DNA of 64,000 nucleotides from Bacteriovorax stolpii (GTDB lineage: Bacteria; Bdellovibrionota; UBA2428): positions 1 through 64,000 of the forward strand of contig CAMCVE010000008.1 of the NCBI GenBank assembly GCA_945881775.1. The letters run 5' to 3'. The notes under the pieces were generated by a model. That model was not told the origin of the DNA. It made no database searches and saw nothing but the letters and a program-made list of their open reading frames with translations. The position numbers were made by a program, and so were the translations under genes. Every line of letters begins with the position of its first letter. Positions within the stretch are counted from its first letter, which is position 1. Shown here one piece after another: positions 51,154-60,600 of the stretch.

Positions 51154-52677
51154 TTGGTTCTGGGAACGGTCTGGGCTAGCTTCAATGACGTGAGAAACCC
51201 CATTATCATTCAAGGAGGCATGGGCGCGGGCGTCTCCGATTGGCGACTGGCTCGCACCGTCTCTTGTCTCGGGCATCTTGGCGTGGTCTCGGGAACTGCC
51301 GTCAACACCCTCCTTTTGCGCAGGCTCCAGGATGGCGATCCCCAAGGCCACTCGCGACGCGCACTCTCACAGTTCCCCGATCGCGCCATCGCAGAAGAGA
51401 TTCTCTCACTCTTTTTTCAAGAGGGCGGCCGCAACCCCGGCCAACCCTACAAGCTCAGTCCGCTCTCAAACCTCAACGCGAGTCTCCGCTTTCATCAGCT
51501 GAGCGTCGCCGGTGCTTTTGTCGAAGTGTGGCTGGCAAAAGAGGGTCATGACAACCCCGTGGGAATCAATCTCCTAGAGAAACTGCAACTTGCGAACTTG
51601 CCCGCCATCTACGGGGCGATGCTTGCCGGTGTTGACTACGTGCTCATGGGTGCCGGCATCCCCAGAGAGATCCCCGGAGTTCTTGATCTTTTCTCTGAGC
51701 AGAAAGCAGCATCGATCAAAGCTCATGCGGTGGGCCTGAGTTCAGCACCTGAGCACGAAGACGTGCGGACATCTTTCGATCCCGCACTCGTTTTTCCCGA
51801 TATGGAGAAGAAACCCCTCAAGCGTCCCCTCTTCCTCGCGATCGTTTCCTCCGCGACACTCGCCACACACCTCGCTAAAAAATCTACAGGACGCGTCGAC
51901 GGATTTGTTGTCGAGGGCCCTCTTGCGGGTGGACACAACGCCCCTCCTCGTGGACCCCTCAAACTCAGCGAAACAGGCGAGCCTATTTACGGCTCAAAAG
52001 ACGTTCCCGACCTTGTTGCCATCAAAGAGATTGGCTTGCCCTTCTGGATGGCGGGATCATTCGCTACTCCCGAGAAACTGCGTGAAGCTTTGGCTGCGGG
52101 TGCCGCAGGGATTCAAGTCGGAACAGCCTTCGCTTTTTGCGAAGAGTCTGGGATGTCGGAGTCCATCAAACGCGCTGCGATCCGCAAATGGGGCCTTCCC
52201 GAGTCCAACACCACCGATCGCGTGTTCACAGATCCCCTGGCTTCTCCAACGGATTTCCCATTCAAGGTGGCGCCTATGGAGGGCACACTTTCTGACAACA
52301 CACTCTACCAAGCACGCCCTCGTATCTGCGATCTCGGATATTTGCGAACACTTGCTGTGGGCCCGTCTGGAGACTTTGTGCATCGTTGTCCCTCGGAGCC
52401 CGTGGCAGATTATCTAAAAAAGGGCGGCAAGATTGAAGAAACGGTTGGCCGCAAATGTCTCTGCAACGCACTGATGACCAACATCGACATGGGCCAGTCC
52501 CAAAAGAGTGGTCACGAAGAGCTCGCGCTGGTCACTGCGGGCGACGACCTTGCCATGCTCAGGCGATTCCTGCGCGGTGGCAAAACCAGCTACTCCGCAC
52601 GTGACGTTCTCGAGCAGCTGCTCGAAGACGTGAAGCCCGCTTTTTCGGATGCAACTTCTTCTTCGGTTTCACCCTAG
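51154..52677 (+). CDS. Nitronate monooxygenase-like flavoprotein
   Basis: About 507 aa; the start is uncertain (TTG 51154 and GTG 51190 are candidates; the track start at 51013 runs into the divergent HD gene). FMN TIM barrel with IIIQGGMGAGVSDWRLAR at the N-terminus, then VDGFVVEGPLAGGHNAPPRG, containing the catalytic-type His, and EALAAGAAGIQVGTAFAFCEES. A C-terminal extension with cysteines (RCPSEPVADYL, GRKCLCNAL) is typical of long NMO relatives. Substrate unknown. Convergent with the fRMsr gene through a shared CTAG. Confidence 0.82.
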   Translation: MVLGTVWASFNDVRNPIIIQGGMGAGVSDWRLARTVSCLGHLGVVSGTAVNTLLLRRLQDGDPQGHSRRALSQFPDRAIAEEILSLFFQEGGRNPGQPYKLSPLSNLNASLRFHQLSVAGAFVEVWLAKEGHDNPVGINLLEKLQLANLPAIYGAMLAGVDYVLMGAGIPREIPGVLDLFSEQKAASIKAHAVGLSSAPEHEDVRTSFDPALVFPDMEKKPLKRPLFLAIVSSATLATHLAKKSTGRVDGFVVEGPLAGGHNAPPRGPLKLSETGEPIYGSKDVPDLVAIKEIGLPFWMAGSFATPEKLREALAAGAAGIQVGTAFAFCEESGMSESIKRAAIRKWGLPESNTTDRVFTDPLASPTDFPFKVAPMEGTLSDNTLYQARPRICDLGYLRTLAVGPSGDFVHRCPSEPVADYLKKGGKIEETVGRKCLCNALMTNIDMGQSQKSGHEELALVTAGDDLAMLRRFLRGGKTSYSARDVLEQLLEDVKPAFSDATSSSVSP

Positions 52678-53153
52678 ACTCTGAGAAGCAAAACCAATTC
52701 TTCGAGATACTTCTGATCGATCTCATCAAAGCTCGCGAGTTCTGCACTATCGATATCGAGCACGCCCCACACAGACCCCGACTGATCTTTGAGTGGGACC
52801 ACAATCTCGGAGCGAGATAAGGAGCTGCAGGCAATGTGGCCTGGAAATTTTGAAACATCATCCACAACGAGTGTTCGAGCCTCGGCCCAAGAGGTCCCAC
52901 AAACACCACGGCCCCGCGCGATTCGAGTGCAGGCAACAGGCCCCTGAAAGGGTCCCAAAACCAATTCATTTTGTTTCACAACGTAGAAACCCACCCAGAA
53001 AAATCCAAAGACTTCTTTAAGGGCCGCTGAAAAATTTGCCAGACAAGCCACAGCATCAGTTTCGCCCTCGAGAAGCGCTGCAAGCTGAGGCTTGAGCTCT
53101 TTATAAGTCTCTGTTTTTGTGAGATTTTTAGAGATAGAAATCGACTCAGACAT
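52674..53153 (-). CDS. msrC: Free methionine-(R)-sulfoxide reductase (fRMsr, GAF domain)
   Basis: 159 aa GAF-fold enzyme that reduces free methionine-R-sulfoxide. All three family cysteines are present: VACTRIARGRGVCG and GHIACSSLSRSEIVVPL. Other marks are FWVGFYVVKQNELVLGPFQG and VLDIDSAELASFDEID. Length standard. ATG 53153. No thioredoxin gene nearby; a general antioxidant role is expected. Confidence 0.92.
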   Translation of the reverse strand: MSESISISKNLTKTETYKELKPQLAALLEGETDAVACLANFSAALKEVFGFFWVGFYVVKQNELVLGPFQGPVACTRIARGRGVCGTSWAEARTLVVDDVSKFPGHIACSSLSRSEIVVPLKDQSGSVWGVLDIDSAELASFDEIDQKYLEELVLLLRV

Positions 53154-53405
53154 GAGACTGATATTAGTTCGGGAACTGAGTTTTTACGAGTCTTAAGAGG
53201 GTCTCTTGCGGTCCGTACTATTGTATGGTTTCATCATTTTTAACAGCCGAGAGTTGTACCGGAAAAAAGTCATAAGTGGCCCGAAGCGTGCACAGGCACC
53301 CGCAGAGGCACCCATGTGACAGATCTGCGGCCGGGGAGTTCAAATTTTTTGGACAAGCCCGACCACCGCAGACTAACCCGTCAACCTCTGGAGGAGTAAG
53401 AACAT

Positions 53406-54527
<1,122 letters not shown>

Positions 54528-54542
54528 GCTCCTAACGGTTTC

Positions 54543-54561
54543 CTACGGCAGCCTGCCGTAG
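54543..54561. repeat. Perfect 19-bp palindrome after recA
   Basis: Arms CTACGGCAG/CTGCCGTAG around a single base, 16 bp after the recA stop and just before the terminator. It could be a cruciform or operator, or an RNA hairpin stabilising the 3' end of the recA mRNA. No T-tract follows it. Confidence 0.7.
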
Positions 54562-54573
54562 TCCTCATCTTCG

Positions 54574-54608
54574 CCCGATCCGGCTCCCCCCGGATCGGGT
54601 TTTTTTTA
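54574..54608 (+). terminator. recA rho-independent terminator
   Basis: 10-bp perfect stem CCCGATCCGG/CCGGATCGGG, loop CTCCCC, followed by eight Ts. Among the strongest terminators in the window; it separates recA from the lipoprotein cluster. Confidence 0.95.
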
Positions 54609-54664
54609 CCAAGAAGGTGCGAGTCTCTTTCGAAAACCCTTCTTTTCGTTAAACTCTCTCGACG

Positions 54665-55105
54665 ATGACGATTCGAAATCTCTGCACTTCGATGAGCCTC
54701 AGTCTTCTCGTCACAGGCTGCGCCCAACTCCACCACGTGCAGCTCTCTGACATCTCCAACCGTACAAACTCCTCCCCTAGCAAACAGATCGACATCAAAC
54801 TCAGTGAGACCGGTGTCAATCTTCAGGAGATCGCTGATATCGCTAAGGCCTTCAGCCGTAGCGACAAATCGAGTCAACAGATCCAAGAAGTCCAGAACAT
54901 CATCGCTCTCTTTCAAATGGGACCGGTCACAGGCAACCCTGTCTACGTCGAAAACTACTGGAGGGGCGTGCCTCAGATGCTCGAAGCGGAATGTCCAAGC
55001 GGCCGCATTACGGGTGTGACAAGCATTCGTGAAACACGCAAATATCCTGTCGTCAGCGGAGAGATCGTTCGCATCAAAGCCACCTGTCTTGGCAGTGCAA
55101 AATAA
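54665..55105 (+). CDS. Lipoprotein, first of a tandem related triplet
   Basis: 146 aa; lipoprotein signal ending VTGC (Cys19). The C-terminal half has ECPSGRITGVTSIRETRKYP and ends RIKATCLG. The motif CPSG-x-I-x-G followed about 25-30 residues later by a Cys is shared with the two genes downstream. The middle third has an insert not seen in the shorter relatives (LQEIADIAKAFSRSDKSSQQ). Located after the recA terminator, so it should have its own promoter. No known family recognised. Confidence 0.75.
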   Translation: MTIRNLCTSMSLSLLVTGCAQLHHVQLSDISNRTNSSPSKQIDIKLSETGVNLQEIADIAKAFSRSDKSSQQIQEVQNIIALFQMGPVTGNPVYVENYWRGVPQMLEAECPSGRITGVTSIRETRKYPVVSGEIVRIKATCLGSAK

Positions 55106-55125
55106 GAATCTCAGGAGTGACTAAC

Positions 55126-55443
55126 ATGAAACGTTTCTCAATCTTTCTCAGCCTCAGTCTTCTTCTAGGGTCGTGTGCTTCTCTACAGAGCACATCTCTT
55201 TCGTCGATCCCCGTAACGCGCGACAATGTTGTCCGCGCCGAAGCGGGCCGCACCATTATCCTCGGATTTAATTTCGACAACGATTTCGTGAACACGCTTG
55301 AAGCAGACCTCAAAAAGCAATGTCCGAACGGCGACGTCCGCGGCATTCTTACCAAAGACGAAGCGATCTATTACTTCCTCTTCTTAGTGTGGAAACGCAA
55401 AGTTACTGCCAGCGGTTACTGTGTGGGAGCAGCCAAATCGTGA
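55126..55443 (+). CDS. Lipoprotein, second of a tandem related triplet
   Basis: 105 aa from ATG 55126 (AGGAG 8 nt upstream). Lipobox LGSC (Cys17). Contains RTIILGFNFDNDFVNTLEADLKKQCPNGDVRGILTKDE and ends KVTASGYC. The CPNG-x-V-x-G motif and terminal Gly-Tyr-Cys parallel the neighbours, suggesting a disulfide between the two cysteines. Coupled to the third gene by a GTGA overlap. Confidence 0.78.
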   Translation: MKRFSIFLSLSLLLGSCASLQSTSLSSIPVTRDNVVRAEAGRTIILGFNFDNDFVNTLEADLKKQCPNGDVRGILTKDEAIYYFLFLVWKRKVTASGYCVGAAKS

Positions 55444-55760
55444 GAAAATTTTTAGCTCCAGCGTTTGCGCTCGCCCTGTGCGCAGCGGGATGCACACACA
55501 GTCTTCACCAAGACCACGTCTCGGACTTCGGCCGCGGCGTGAATTTCGCCAAAGACAGAAAAGTCGAGGCCCAGACCGAACAGTTTGTGGTGATGGGTTT
55601 TGTAGGACAAACCAACTACCTGGATCAGGCCTACGAGCAGCTTCAGTCCCAATGTCCGAGCGGCGAAATCCTGGGAATCACCACCGAGTCTTGGACGAGC
55701 CACGGATTTCTTTCTTGGACGAATAAGATCCGTATGCAGGGATACTGTCACCTCAACTGA
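55440..55760 (+). CDS. Lipoprotein, third of a tandem related triplet
   Basis: 106 aa from GTG 55440 (GTGA overlap); the track ORF starts 40 codons earlier inside the previous gene. Lipobox AAGC (Cys18). Contains VVMGFVGQTNYLDQAYEQLQSQCPSGEILGITTESW and ends KIRMQGYCHLN. Layout is the same as the second member: a GF strand, about 15 residues of helix, the CPSG turn, then GYC. Last of the triplet; a site-2 protease gene follows. Confidence 0.78.
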   Translation: MRKFLAPAFALALCAAGCTHSLHQDHVSDFGRGVNFAKDRKVEAQTEQFVVMGFVGQTNYLDQAYEQLQSQCPSGEILGITTESWTSHGFLSWTNKIRMQGYCHLN

Positions 55761-55805
55761 AGCTCGATTTGACTCGCGCCTAGCCCCGTTCCACAATCGC
55801 TCCTC

Positions 55806-56489
55806 ATGGACGGCCTTTTTAGCGCTCAAGCGATTCGCACCCTCGTACTCTTTGCTCCGATGCTGATCATCTGTCTGAGCATTCACGAATGGGCTCATGC
55901 CAAGAGTGCCGATCTGCTCGGCGATTCGACTCCTCGGTTTATGGGACGACTCACTCTCGACCCTATGGCACACATCACTCTCATCGGTACCGTCGTCCTT
56001 CCCTGCATCGCAGTGCTCACAGGACTTCCACTTTTTGGATGGGCTAAACCCGTGCCGGTCGACATGCGGAATTTTAAGAATCCACGTTCAGGAATGGCCT
56101 TGGTCGCAGCGGCGGGTCCAGCGTCGAACCTCGTGCTTGCGACACTCATGGTGGCTGGGCTCGCGATTCTCAATCAGAAATACCAGATGGGTATTGGAGA
56201 GCTTAAAGCCCAAGGGGGAATGCTGGGAGCGGGCGTTGAAATGCTGCTTCTGGGTGTGCAGCTGAATGCGTTTCTCGCATTCTTTAACCTCATCCCGCTG
56301 CCTCCGCTCGACGGTTCGCGCATTCTCCAAGGACTTGTGAGCCGTGATTGGGCGCTGAAGCTTGACCAGATGGAAGCCTGGAGCGGTTGGCTGATTCTCA
56401 TTCTTGCCTTCAGCGGGGTTTTCCGCGTGCTAGCGATTCCTGTTTTCCACTTCATCGGCACGCTGCTGGCGCTCTTCCAAGTGCACTGA
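55806..56489 (+). CDS. Site-2 protease family (M50) membrane metalloprotease
   Basis: 227 aa intramembrane zinc protease. Zinc motif HEWAH (27-31) in the first helix and the second motif NLIPLPPLDGSRIL with the third ligand Asp. GWAKPVPVDMRNFKNPRSGMALVAAAGPASNLVLA is typical of the small rhomboid-like FtsH-independent S2P group (SpoIVFB/YdcA-type). No PDZ domain. Substrate unknown. Upstream of scpA. Confidence 0.88.
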   Translation: MDGLFSAQAIRTLVLFAPMLIICLSIHEWAHAKSADLLGDSTPRFMGRLTLDPMAHITLIGTVVLPCIAVLTGLPLFGWAKPVPVDMRNFKNPRSGMALVAAAGPASNLVLATLMVAGLAILNQKYQMGIGELKAQGGMLGAGVEMLLLGVQLNAFLAFFNLIPLPPLDGSRILQGLVSRDWALKLDQMEAWSGWLILILAFSGVFRVLAIPVFHFIGTLLALFQVH

Positions 56490-56564
56490 TCCCCGTGTAA
56501 TACCTGAAAAATTAAGCCCTTGGCCCTTTGCATCATAAAGGGCTTTCCGCTCGCATGACTCGCA

Positions 56565-57401
56565 ATGACATGCTATCTCGGAAGGGTGGAAGCAAAAGAC
56601 AACGTTCCCTCGTTTTTGAAGCGGGGCCCCAGTGTTTTGATCGACTGCCGCGTCGAGCTTGCAAACTTCGAAGGTCCCCTGGACCTCCTCCTGCATCTGA
56701 TCAAGACCCACGAACTCGACATCCGTAACCTCTCGATCTCCAAAATCACCCAGCAGTACCTTTCCTATCTCAACTTCATGCGCGAGCTGAACCTCGACCT
56801 CGCCAGCGAATACCTGCTCATGGCGGCCACACTCACCTACCTTAAGAGTGAAGTGATCCTACCCCGCGACGAAACCGAAGAAGCAACGGGCCACGACCCG
56901 CGCACCCAACTCATCCGTCGCCTGATCGAGCTCAAGAACTACAAAGATCTCGCGAGAGATCTGTCGGAGCGTCCTCGGATGTTCCGCGACGTCTTCCCGT
57001 GCCGCAACACCGGCGCCGACGAAATCCAAGACGGTCTCGAGGCCGAGGTTGCGCTCACCAATCCCTTCCAGATGGCCAAGGCCTACAAAGATCTCATCGA
57101 GCGCCGCAAGACTCACGTGCACGCCATTTACATGGAAGAGGTCCCCGTTGCTACGTCCGTTGAGCGCATCGCCAAGCTCTTAGAGCTGAGCGAGCAAATG
57201 GGCTTCAAGCAACTTCTCCCTGAGAACTGCAAGACACAGGAATTTGTCTCCACTTTCCTAGCGGTTCTCGAAATGACTCGCATGCAGTTCACCACCCTTC
57301 AGCAAGAAGAAATTTTTGGAAGTCTCGGTATCACTCGCAAAGTGAGCGCCGAGGACATGGACCGCGCCAACCAAATGATCCGCGGCGGAAGCTGGAACTG
57401 A
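56565..57401 (+). CDS. scpA: Segregation and condensation protein A
   Basis: 278 aa kleisin that bridges SMC heads with ScpB. The N-terminal signature VELANFEGPLDLLLHLIKTHELDI and the following KITQQYLSYLNFM are diagnostic. The C-terminal winged-helix is recognisable as FVSTFLAVLEMTRMQFTTLQQEEIFGSLGI. ATG 56565; GTG 56586 is an alternative start. Partner scpB follows by 23 bp. Confidence 0.95.
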   Translation: MTCYLGRVEAKDNVPSFLKRGPSVLIDCRVELANFEGPLDLLLHLIKTHELDIRNLSISKITQQYLSYLNFMRELNLDLASEYLLMAATLTYLKSEVILPRDETEEATGHDPRTQLIRRLIELKNYKDLARDLSERPRMFRDVFPCRNTGADEIQDGLEAEVALTNPFQMAKAYKDLIERRKTHVHAIYMEEVPVATSVERIAKLLELSEQMGFKQLLPENCKTQEFVSTFLAVLEMTRMQFTTLQQEEIFGSLGITRKVSAEDMDRANQMIRGGSWN

Positions 57402-57424
57402 TTTTAGGACCTCACGAGGATTTG

Positions 57425-58294
57425 ATGATGAACCAAGAACTGAACCCCGTCACTGAAGAGCTTCTGATCGAAACCGAGGAAACACTCGAAATTTCCGTGA
57501 GCGAAAGCGACTCGGAACTTGAAATCGAGAACCCCAACCTCATTACAGACCTTGCCGAAATCACACGCGCTCTGGAGGCTTTGGTCTTCGCATCGCCCAA
57601 GGCCATTTCCCTGAAACGCATCAAGGGTATTCTCGGCACCTTCAACTACGACACACGTCCCGTGGTTGAGATTCTCGATCAACTGATCGAAGACTCCAAA
57701 GAGCGCGGCTTCCAGCTCGTCAAAGTTGCGGGCGCCTATCAGTACCGCTCAAACCCGACCCAATCTGACATTTTGCAAAAGCTCCTCGAAGACAAGCCTG
57801 TGCGTCTTGGCGCTTCGGCGCTCGAAGTGCTTGCGATCATCGCCTACAAACAACCTGTGTCGCGCTCCGAAATCGATGCCGTTCGCGGCGTCGACTCGGG
57901 CCACCTCACACGCGGCCTTCTCGATAAGAATCTCATCCGCACCGTCGGTCACGCCGAAACTCCCGGGCGTCCGCTTCTCTACGGAACCACACCCTACTTC
58001 CTCGAAGTCTTCACACTCAATTCCCTGGACGACATGCCGAGCCTTGAGGACTACGACCGCGAACTTGCCTCCAAGAAGACGGCGGAATCTGAAAACAGCG
58101 AAGATCAAGAGCACGAAAACATCGAAGGCATCAACACCGCGGCCCTCGAAGAAGCTTCCCTTTTCTTTGACCACGCCTCGCCGCTTGCGGCCAATCCTGA
58201 TCGCGGCAACTTCGACGAGCCCTCCGAAGAAAACGAAGAAAAGGCTGACTTTGGCCTGCGCGAGCGCGCTGCCGAAGAAGTTCAACAGAACTAA
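57425..58294 (+). CDS. scpB: Segregation and condensation protein B
   Basis: 289 aa from ATG 57425 (GAGG upstream; a second ATG is in tandem). Tandem winged-helix protein of SMC-ScpAB: LEALVFASPKAISLKRIKGILG, FQLVKVAGAYQYRSNP, and LGASALEVLAIIAYKQPVSRSEIDAVRGVDS. A glutamate-rich N-terminal extension (about 45 residues) and a long acidic C-terminal tail (about 90 residues) are unusual for ScpB. Confidence 0.95.
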   Translation: MMNQELNPVTEELLIETEETLEISVSESDSELEIENPNLITDLAEITRALEALVFASPKAISLKRIKGILGTFNYDTRPVVEILDQLIEDSKERGFQLVKVAGAYQYRSNPTQSDILQKLLEDKPVRLGASALEVLAIIAYKQPVSRSEIDAVRGVDSGHLTRGLLDKNLIRTVGHAETPGRPLLYGTTPYFLEVFTLNSLDDMPSLEDYDRELASKKTAESENSEDQEHENIEGINTAALEEASLFFDHASPLAANPDRGNFDEPSEENEEKADFGLRERAAEEVQQN

Positions 58295-58360
58295 TTTTTG
58301 TCATTACGCTCCCCTAAGCAGGGAGCCCACTTGTGTCGGGAGACACAGAAGGAGGACGAC

Positions 58361-59149
58361 ATGTCGTCACCAACAAACGGAATCCGAGTTCAAAAAATTA
58401 TTGCAGACGCGGGCATGGCCTCGCGCCGTGAAGCCGAGAACTGGATCGAGATGGGCGATGTCACCATTAACGGCCGCGTCGCACAGCTGGGAGACAAAGC
58501 GCAACCCGGCATCGACCACATCAAGATCCGTGGCAAGCTGATGCAGTTCAGCGCCAAGCGCGTGGTGATCGCATTCTTCAAACCCCGCGATGTGCTCTCG
58601 CACAAGATCACCGACACACGCGATTCGCGCCAGGTTGACGCGGGCACGGTCTTCGAATTCCTTCGTGGCATCAAAGAGCGTGTCTTCCCTGTGGGCCAAC
58701 TTGATAAGGACGCGGAGGGCCTCGTGCTCATGACCAACGACGGCGAACTCGCCCAGCGTCTGAACCAAGAACGCTACGAGATCCCCAAAGTCTATAAGGT
58801 CAAGATCGATGGCCACCTTGACGAAGCTCGCATCAAACGCCTCATGACGGGCCGTTTTAAGGTCGAGGAAAAAACCCTCAAAGTGCTCGACGTGCGCCCT
58901 CTCAAAGAACTCGAAGGCAAACAGTGGATCCGCGTGAAGATCACAAACACTCAAAACCGCATCATCCGAAAGATGTTCGAAGCCGTAGGTCGTCCGGTCG
59001 ATAAAGTTCGCCGCATGAGCTTTGCGGGTATCTCGATCAATGGGCTGGACCGCGGCGAATGGCGCTATTTGGACCCCGAGGAAATCGGTGAGCTCTACAA
59101 AATCGTCGGTTTAGAGGTAGACTCCAAGAAAACAGGGAAGGATGCGTGA
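58361..59149 (+). CDS. rluB: RsuA/RluB-family 23S/16S rRNA pseudouridine synthase
   Basis: 262 aa from ATG 58361 (AAGGAGG, ideal spacing); the track start in the intergenic region is rejected. S4 domain (GIRVQKIIADAGMASRREAENWIEMGDVTING) and catalytic domain with FPVGQLDKDAEGLVLMTNDG, in which Asp is the nucleophile, plus KVYKVKIDG. RluB (U2605) is the common partner of scpAB in operons, which fits here. Overlaps bamD as TGATG. Confidence 0.92.
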   Translation: MSSPTNGIRVQKIIADAGMASRREAENWIEMGDVTINGRVAQLGDKAQPGIDHIKIRGKLMQFSAKRVVIAFFKPRDVLSHKITDTRDSRQVDAGTVFEFLRGIKERVFPVGQLDKDAEGLVLMTNDGELAQRLNQERYEIPKVYKVKIDGHLDEARIKRLMTGRFKVEEKTLKVLDVRPLKELEGKQWIRVKITNTQNRIIRKMFEAVGRPVDKVRRMSFAGISINGLDRGEWRYLDPEEIGELYKIVGLEVDSKKTGKDA

Positions 59150-59838
59150 TGCGCACTCAAGTCATTAAACGGAGTTTGGCAGTCTTAGCCCTCGTTGGCA
59201 TGATCTCCTGTGCCTCGAATGAGCTGAAAAACTCCGAGAGCCCCGAAGTCGTCTACAACGAAGGCGTGCGCCTGCTCGAAGACAAGAACTACCTCGAGGC
59301 CGCTGACTTTCTCCAAGAAGTTCGTCGCCGCTTTCCACAAAGTCGTTTTGCAATCCTGTCGGAGCTCAAAGCAGCCGACATGGATTTCATGCAGGACAAC
59401 TTTATCGAGGCCGCTGCGGGCTACGGCATCTTTGTGGATCTCTATCCGAACCACGCTGAAGCGCCCTACGCACTCTACAGAAAAGCTCTCTCCTTCTTTA
59501 ATGGAGCACCCGAGCTGATCGCTCGCGATCAGAGTTCCGCTTCGGACGCTGTCGAAACAAGTCGCTTCTTCCTGAAGCGCTACGCAAGCAGCAACCACGC
59601 CAAAGAAGTTCAAGAGATCTTGCTCAAATCCCGTTTGAAGCTTGCCGAAAAAGAAGCCTACATTGCGCGCTTCTACCGCAAGAAAGAAGCCTACGAGTCC
59701 TCCCTGCGGCGCTGGAAGGCTCTCACTAAAGATTTTTCAGACCTCTCCACATCGGATGAAGGTTCAAAGCTCCTCAACGAGGCCAAGGAAAATATCTCAG
59801 AACTTGAAACTCGCAGCAAAGGAGAGTCGAGCACTTGA
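59149..59838 (+). CDS. bamD: Outer-membrane assembly lipoprotein BamD
   Basis: 229 aa from ATG 59149. Lipobox ISC (Cys21). TPR-rich BamD plan: VYNEGVRLLEDKNYLEAADFLQEVRRRFPQSRFA, DNFIEAAAGYGIFVDLYPNHAEAPYALYRKALS, then AVETSRFFLKRYASSNHAKE. BamD docks BamA and substrates in beta-barrel insertion. Ends with a TTGA overlap to the next TPR gene. Confidence 0.93.
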   Translation: MRTQVIKRSLAVLALVGMISCASNELKNSESPEVVYNEGVRLLEDKNYLEAADFLQEVRRRFPQSRFAILSELKAADMDFMQDNFIEAAAGYGIFVDLYPNHAEAPYALYRKALSFFNGAPELIARDQSSASDAVETSRFFLKRYASSNHAKEVQEILLKSRLKLAEKEAYIARFYRKKEAYESSLRRWKALTKDFSDLSTSDEGSKLLNEAKENISELETRSKGESST

Positions 59839-60593
59839 GCGCCTCCTACGATGCCTCCAAGGAACTCCTTCGCACGGAACTGGCTTCGCGTATCCGCGAG
59901 TGTCTGGTGCTGCGCGACTGGGTGCGGATGGAGCATTGGGCGAGTCACTGGGTGCAAGTCGATCCTCGCAACGCCAACCCCTTCAAGTGGCTGGCGCGTG
60001 CTGCTGTTGGCCTGAAGCGTCTTCAGAAAGCCTCTTATGCCTACGGGCGCGTTCTTGATTTCGAGCCTTCAAATGAAGAAGCTCTAAAGTTTTTCAAAGA
60101 CTATCCTTCGGCACTCCATCAAGACACCGTCACCACGCGCAGTATTGCCACAGCCATGAAGGACCGCCTCGCCGTCGAGAGAAAGGCCCTTTCGCCTGAC
60201 GAAACAAAAAGCCAAACCCTCGGACCCGAAGAGCGCCGCCTGCTTGCCTCCAAGTGCCTCGAGATGGGTGAGCTCTACGCGCGCTTTGAGCTTTTTGCGC
60301 GAGCTGCTCAATTCTTTAAGGATTCTTTCGAGTGGCTACGGAGTCCCGCAGCCGCCTTAGGCGCTGCTCGCTCGTTTCACAGCTCACAGCAAACCCATCA
60401 TGCCGTGCATTTCCTCAAGCAAGCGCTTTCATCGCAGCAAAACTGGGTGGAAGGCCGTGTGCTCCTCGGAAAAATTCTTTTCGAAACAGGGCAAGTTGGC
60501 GAAGCCCAACGCGAGTGGCAAACCGTGCTCAAAATTGAGCCCGACAACCGCGAGGCCCTGAACTTCCTTCGTCACCTTTTGGACAAACGCTAA
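59835..60593 (+). CDS. Cytoplasmic TPR protein coupled to bamD
   Basis: 252 aa, TTG start in a TTGA overlap with bamD and GGAGAG upstream. No signal peptide. TPR units are visible (WLARAAVGLKRLQKASYAYGRVLDFEPSNEEAL and VEGRVLLGKILFETGQVGEAQREWQTVLKIEPDNREAL). Being cytosolic it cannot join the BAM complex directly. Function unknown. Ends 7 bp before the convergent CycH-like gene. Confidence 0.78.
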   Translation: MSASYDASKELLRTELASRIRECLVLRDWVRMEHWASHWVQVDPRNANPFKWLARAAVGLKRLQKASYAYGRVLDFEPSNEEALKFFKDYPSALHQDTVTTRSIATAMKDRLAVERKALSPDETKSQTLGPEERRLLASKCLEMGELYARFELFARAAQFFKDSFEWLRSPAAALGAARSFHSSQQTHHAVHFLKQALSSQQNWVEGRVLLGKILFETGQVGEAQREWQTVLKIEPDNREALNFLRHLLDKR

Positions 60594-60600
60594 AAACTTC

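Noticed and set aside
53154-53405. LexA/SOS box upstream of recA
   Set aside because: No convincing known LexA-type palindrome was found by eye; a motif search with lineage-specific sites would be needed.
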